Assembly (NCBI GenBank): GCA_026400415.1
Contig: JAPLPA010000405.1
Coordinates: 1-9,933 of the forward strand
Length of the DNA stretch: 9,933 bases
Direction: 5' to 3'
Source of the DNA: Afipia sp.
GTDB lineage: Bacteria > Pseudomonadota > Alphaproteobacteria > Rhizobiales > Xanthobacteraceae
Shown here: positions 7,570-9,933 of the stretch, one piece after another
How the letters are laid out: each line of letters begins with the position of its first letter
Numbering within the stretch: position 1 is the stretch's first letter
Program-made: the position numbers and the translations under genes
Notes under the pieces: generated by a model
What the model saw: the letters and a program-made list of their open reading frames with translations, nothing else
Databases searched by the model: none
Told to the model about the DNA's origin: nothing

Positions 7570-7798
7570 CCCGGAGAAGATAAAAGGTGCTCTCCAGCAT
7601 GAAATGGATACGCGCGGCTTTGGCGGGCGTTACTGGGCGTTACCTGCAAATGAGGGTGGGAAAGCATGGCTCCCCCTCGGCAATTTGATTGGGCGGTGGA
7701 GCCGTTTCGGGCTACATATGTCTCCGAAGCGGCCTTCAGTGGGCGATCCTGAACCCGCCAAGGGCGCGGCTGGCTGAGCGATCCAAAGGGACAAGACT
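7570..7798. other. Divergent intergenic region between egtB and grxD
   Basis: This region (about 230 nt, or 304 nt with the downstream egtB start) must hold the promoters of both egtBD (-) and grxD (+). I see no coding signature, RNA gene or convincing -35/-10 pair on either strand. It contains a short direct repeat at 7625-7643 (listed separately). An AAAGGGA at about 7785-7791 is a suitable ribosome binding site for grxD. Confidence 0.5.
7625..7643. repeat. Short direct repeat, two copies of GGGCGTTAC at 10-nt period
   Basis: GGGCGTTAC occurs at 7625-7633 and again at 7635-7643, one base apart. The 10-nt period is about one helical turn, so both copies face the same side of the DNA, as regulator half-sites often do. 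It lies in the divergent egtB/grxD gap. A regulatory role is inference; two 9-mers could also be a chance duplication. Confidence 0.45.
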
Positions 7799-8134
7799 AT
7801 GAGCATTGACCAATTCATTGAGAACGAAGTGAAGTCCAACGATGTCGTGCTGTTCATGAAGGGTACTCCGCAGTTTCCACAGTGCGGATTTTCCGGCCAA
7901 GTGGTGCAAATTCTCGACCATGTCGGCGTGCCTTATAAAGGCCTGAACGTGCTTGAATCGGCAGAGCTTCGGGACGGCATCAAAATCTTTTCCAACTGGC
8001 CGACCATTCCCCAACTTTATGTGAAGGGCGAATTTGTCGGCGGCTGTGACATCATCCGCGAGATGTTCCAGGCGGGCGAATTGCAGCAACTGCTAGCTGA
8101 CAATGGCGTCGCTGTTCAGCAGGTAGCCAGCTAG
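7799..8134 (+). CDS. grxD: Grx4-type monothiol glutaredoxin (CGFS)
   Basis: The 111-residue protein is the usual length of a single-domain monothiol glutaredoxin. The active site is CGFS (Cys29-Ser32) within MKGTPQFPQCGFSGQ, preceded by a DVVLFMKG strand. WPTIPQLYVKGEFVGGCDI carries the cis-Pro glutathione-binding loop (TIP) and the GGCDI motif. Known role of the class: carries and transfers [2Fe-2S] clusters with glutathione as ligand, often in a complex with BolA, rather than acting as a general disulfide reductase. ATG 7799 is preceded by AAAGGGA with a spacer of about 7 nt. In many alphaproteobacteria grxD directly follows bolA; here ltrA and egtBD lie between them. It is followed by an inverted repeat and faces ltaE. 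Confidence 0.96.
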   Translation: MSIDQFIENEVKSNDVVLFMKGTPQFPQCGFSGQVVQILDHVGVPYKGLNVLESAELRDGIKIFSNWPTIPQLYVKGEFVGGCDIIREMFQAGELQQLLADNGVAVQQVAS

Positions 8135-8162
8135 TTCGCGAATTAGTTTGTCGTCACTGATT

Positions 8163-8185
8163 CGGGCAGGCCTTGGGCCTGCCCG
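8163..8185. terminator. Perfect hairpin between convergent grxD and ltaE, likely bidirectional terminator
   Basis: CGGGCAGGCC (8163-8172) and GGCCTGCCCG (8176-8185) are perfect inverted repeats with a 3-nt loop (TTG), giving a 10-bp GC-rich stem. It lies 28 nt after the grxD stop and 17 nt from the ltaE stop, where a shared terminator is expected. Neither side has a good T-run, so termination may be inefficient or Rho-assisted. Confidence 0.6.
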
Positions 8186-8202
8186 TCGCGTTTCCGCGCA
8201 GC

Positions 8203-9270
8203 TTAGGCGCGTGACACGATCTCCCTCACAGCAGTGATCGTTTCCTCGATCATGGCCACCGTCACGTCGAGATGCGTACACGCCCTGATCCGGTGATCGA
8301 GCGCGCCAGCAAGAATGCCGCGAGCATCGAGTTCCGCAATCAAGCGCTTGGTCTCGATGCCGCTTTTTGTGGGGTCGAAGAACACAAGATTGGTTTGGGG
8401 CTGGTTCACTTCCAAGCCCGGAATTTGCCCCAGCCCTCGCGCGAGGACGCGCGCATTGGCGTGGTCATCGGCCAGGCGGTTTACATGATGATCGAGCGCG
8501 TAGAGACATGCAGCAGCGTTGATGCCGCTCTGGCGCATCGCCCCGCCAAGCCGCTGCTTCCAGCGCCATACCTCGTCGATAAAATCTTCTGAGCCGGCGA
8601 TCACCGCTCCGATCGGCGCGCCAAGTCCCTTGCTGAAATCGATCCAGCCCGAATCCCAGCCCTCAGACATATCGCGCGCAGACACACCGCTGGCGACAAC
8701 GGCATTCATCAGCCGCGCGCCGTCCATATGCGTAATGAGTTTGTTTTTCTTCGCGATGGAGACGACTTCATCGAGACCCGATTTCTTCCAGACCGTGCCG
8801 CCGCCGATATTGGCCGTCTGTTCGACCGTGACAACGCGCTGCTGAGCCGAATAGCGGTTCGGTGGCACTATGGCTGCGCGCAATGTATCCGGCGAGAAGA
8901 TTCCATCGTCGCCAGGTAACGGCGTGATCTGGAATCCACCGAGGGCCGCGTGCGCGCCGCCTTCACGAGTTAAAACATGAGCTGACGGATGCGCGAGAAT
9001 CTCATCACCGGGGCGGCAATGCACCAGCGTTGCAGCGATATTGCACATCGTCCCAGACGGCATGAACACCGCCGCCTGCTTGCCGAGAAGACTCGCGACG
9101 CGTTCGCATAGACGGTTCGTGGAAGGATCGTCGCCGATCTGCTCGTCCCCGACATCCGCGCGCATCATCGCCTCGCGCATCGCCGGCGTCGGTCGGGTCT
9201 GGGTATCCGACATCAAATTGATGCGTATCGGAGGCAATTTCGGATCGCGCGGCGCGGGCGTCATTCTCAT
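8203..9270 (-). CDS. ltaE: Low-specificity threonine aldolase (PLP-dependent, beta-eliminating lyase family)
   Basis: The 355-residue protein belongs to the fold-type I PLP threonine aldolase family. Known role: cleavage of threonine or allo-threonine to glycine and acetaldehyde. Signatures in order: INLMSDTQTRPTPAMREAM (about 17-35), VGDEQIGDDPSTNRL (40-54), PSGTMCN (71-77), VTVEQTANIGGGTVW, HMDGARLMNA with Asp184, and DFSKGLGAPIGAV where Lys214 is the expected Schiff-base lysine. Conserved sequence begins at about residue 17, so the start must be ATG 9270 or the ATG two codons later (9264); the ribosome binding site is weak for both. Stereospecificity cannot be read from sequence. It lies downstream of rpsD on the same strand but beyond a strong terminator, so it is probably transcribed separately. 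The symbol is by family; substrate preference was not testable. Confidence 0.92.
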   Translation of the reverse strand: MRMTPAPRDPKLPPIRINLMSDTQTRPTPAMREAMMRADVGDEQIGDDPSTNRLCERVASLLGKQAAVFMPSGTMCNIAATLVHCRPGDEILAHPSAHVLTREGGAHAALGGFQITPLPGDDGIFSPDTLRAAIVPPNRYSAQQRVVTVEQTANIGGGTVWKKSGLDEVVSIAKKNKLITHMDGARLMNAVVASGVSARDMSEGWDSGWIDFSKGLGAPIGAVIAGSEDFIDEVWRWKQRLGGAMRQSGINAAACLYALDHHVNRLADDHANARVLARGLGQIPGLEVNQPQTNLVFFDPTKSGIETKRLIAELDARGILAGALDHRIRACTHLDVTVAMIEETITAVREIVSRA

Positions 9271-9313
9271 TTAGGCAATTCCAGGCAAACGGGACGATAC
9301 CAAAGATGCACGC

Positions 9314-9342
9314 AAAAAAGCCCCGGCGAAACCGGGGCTTTT
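9314..9342 (-). terminator. Intrinsic terminator of rpsD
   Basis: AAAAGCCCCGG (9316-9326) pairs with CCGGGGCTTTT (9332-9342) around a 5-nt loop. Read on the minus strand, the stem is followed by six T residues (9314-9319 in complement, partly inside the stem). It starts about 19 nt after the rpsD stop, a textbook Rho-independent terminator for rpsD. Confidence 0.88.
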
Positions 9343-9360
9343 CGTCGGCACCGATAAAAA

Positions 9361-9933
9361 TCAGCGCGAATAGAATTCGACGATCAGATGCGGTTCCATC
9401 TGCACTGGAAACGGCACTTCTGAGAGGTTTGGAATGCGCGAAACCTTGGCCGACTGTTTGCCGTGATCGACTTCGAGGAAATCAGGCACGTCGCGCTCAC
9501 CAAGACCGTTGGCTTCGAGCACGAAAGTGAGCTGGCGTGACGATTCCTTGATCTGAACGGTGTCGCCGACCTTGACCTTGTAGCTGGCGATGTTGACGCG
9601 CTTGCCGTTCACCATCACATGGCCGTGGTTGATGAACTGGCGGGCTGCGAACATGGTGGCGACGAATTTCGCGCGATACACCACGGTATCGAGACGGCGC
9701 TCGAGCAGGCCGATCAGGTTTTCACCAGCGTCGCCCTTCATGCGGGTCGCTTCGACATACACCGCATAGAACTGCCGTTCGGAAATGTTGGCGTAGTAAC
9801 CCTTCAGCTTCTGCTTGGCGCGCAGCTGTGTGCCGAAGTCCGAGAGCTTGCCTTTGCGGCGCTGGCCGTGCTGGCCGGGGCCATATTCACGCTTGTTGAC
9901 GGGGCTCTTTGGGCGGCCCCAGATATTCTGGCC
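9361..9933 (-). CDS. rpsD: 30S ribosomal protein S4, N-terminus cut by window edge
   Basis: The minus-strand frame is open from the window end to TGA at 9361-9363; 190 residues are visible and about 15 N-terminal residues lie outside, giving the usual bacterial S4 length of about 205. The visible protein begins QNIWGRPKSPVNKREYGPG after one Gly and contains GQHGQRRKGKLSDFG, LKGYYANISERQFYAVY, the S4 RNA-binding domain (RLDTVVYRAKFVATMFAARQ and INHGHVMVNGKRVNIASY), and ends HLIVEFYSR. Known role: primary binder of 16S rRNA that nucleates assembly of the small subunit body. It is intact within view. A strong terminator follows, and ltaE lies beyond it on the same strand. Confidence 0.98.
   Translation of the reverse strand, partial: GQNIWGRPKSPVNKREYGPGQHGQRRKGKLSDFGTQLRAKQKLKGYYANISERQFYAVYVEATRMKGDAGENLIGLLERRLDTVVYRAKFVATMFAARQFINHGHVMVNGKRVNIASYKVKVGDTVQIKESSRQLTFVLEANGLGERDVPDFLEVDHGKQSAKVSRIPNLSEVPFPVQMEPHLIVEFYSR

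Noticed and set aside
7685..7718. TTGATT and TACATA as a grxD promoter
   Set aside because: The spacing is 22 nt and the -10 match is poor, so I do not call a promoter there.
1..9933. Insertion sequences, phage genes, CRISPR arrays, tRNA or other RNA genes, defence systems
   Set aside because: No transposase or integrase signatures, terminal repeats, spaced repeats or cloverleaf patterns were found; nearly all sequence is accounted for by recognised housekeeping or redox genes.

Overview
The window reads as an ordinary chromosomal segment of an alphaproteobacterium. It is GC-rich. The protein sequences and the order purC-purS-purQ-purL-bolA resemble Bradyrhizobium, Rhodopseudomonas, Afipia and relatives (Nitrobacteraceae). 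That assignment is from memory of family sequences; no database search was possible.

Layout. Positions 1-3772 (+) hold a tightly packed purine operon: the 3' part of purC (SAICAR synthetase), then purS, purQ and purL, the three subunits of the PurLQS-type FGAM synthetase. bolA follows (3854-4090, +) with its own likely promoter and ribosome binding site, then a multi-pass membrane protein of the LtrA family (4102-5252, +). The minus-strand pair egtB-egtD (7494-5249) encodes the two core enzymes of ergothioneine synthesis and converges on ltrA, sharing a palindromic CTAG that is a stop codon for both. grxD (7799-8134, +) encodes a CGFS monothiol glutaredoxin. ltaE (9270-8203, -) is a threonine aldolase, and rpsD (9933-9361, -) encodes ribosomal protein S4, cut by the window edge and followed by a strong intrinsic terminator.

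How the genes relate. PurS, PurQ and PurL convert FGAR to FGAM and PurC acts later in the same pathway. BolA and CGFS glutaredoxin are known partners that share a [2Fe-2S] cluster; here they are separated by ltrA and the egtBD pair, which puts a thiol-antioxidant pathway between two Fe-S/redox genes.

The most notable observation is that two genes are broken. purL near 3122 and ltrA near 4593 each switch reading frame at one sharp point where a conserved stretch is missing (about 82 and about 40 bases by inference, both 3n+1). Coding on both sides is otherwise well conserved. These are either recent real lesions or sequence/assembly errors; the essential-pathway role of purL and the lack of other decay favour error or a very recent event. 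I found no mobile element, CRISPR array, RNA gene or clearly novel system.
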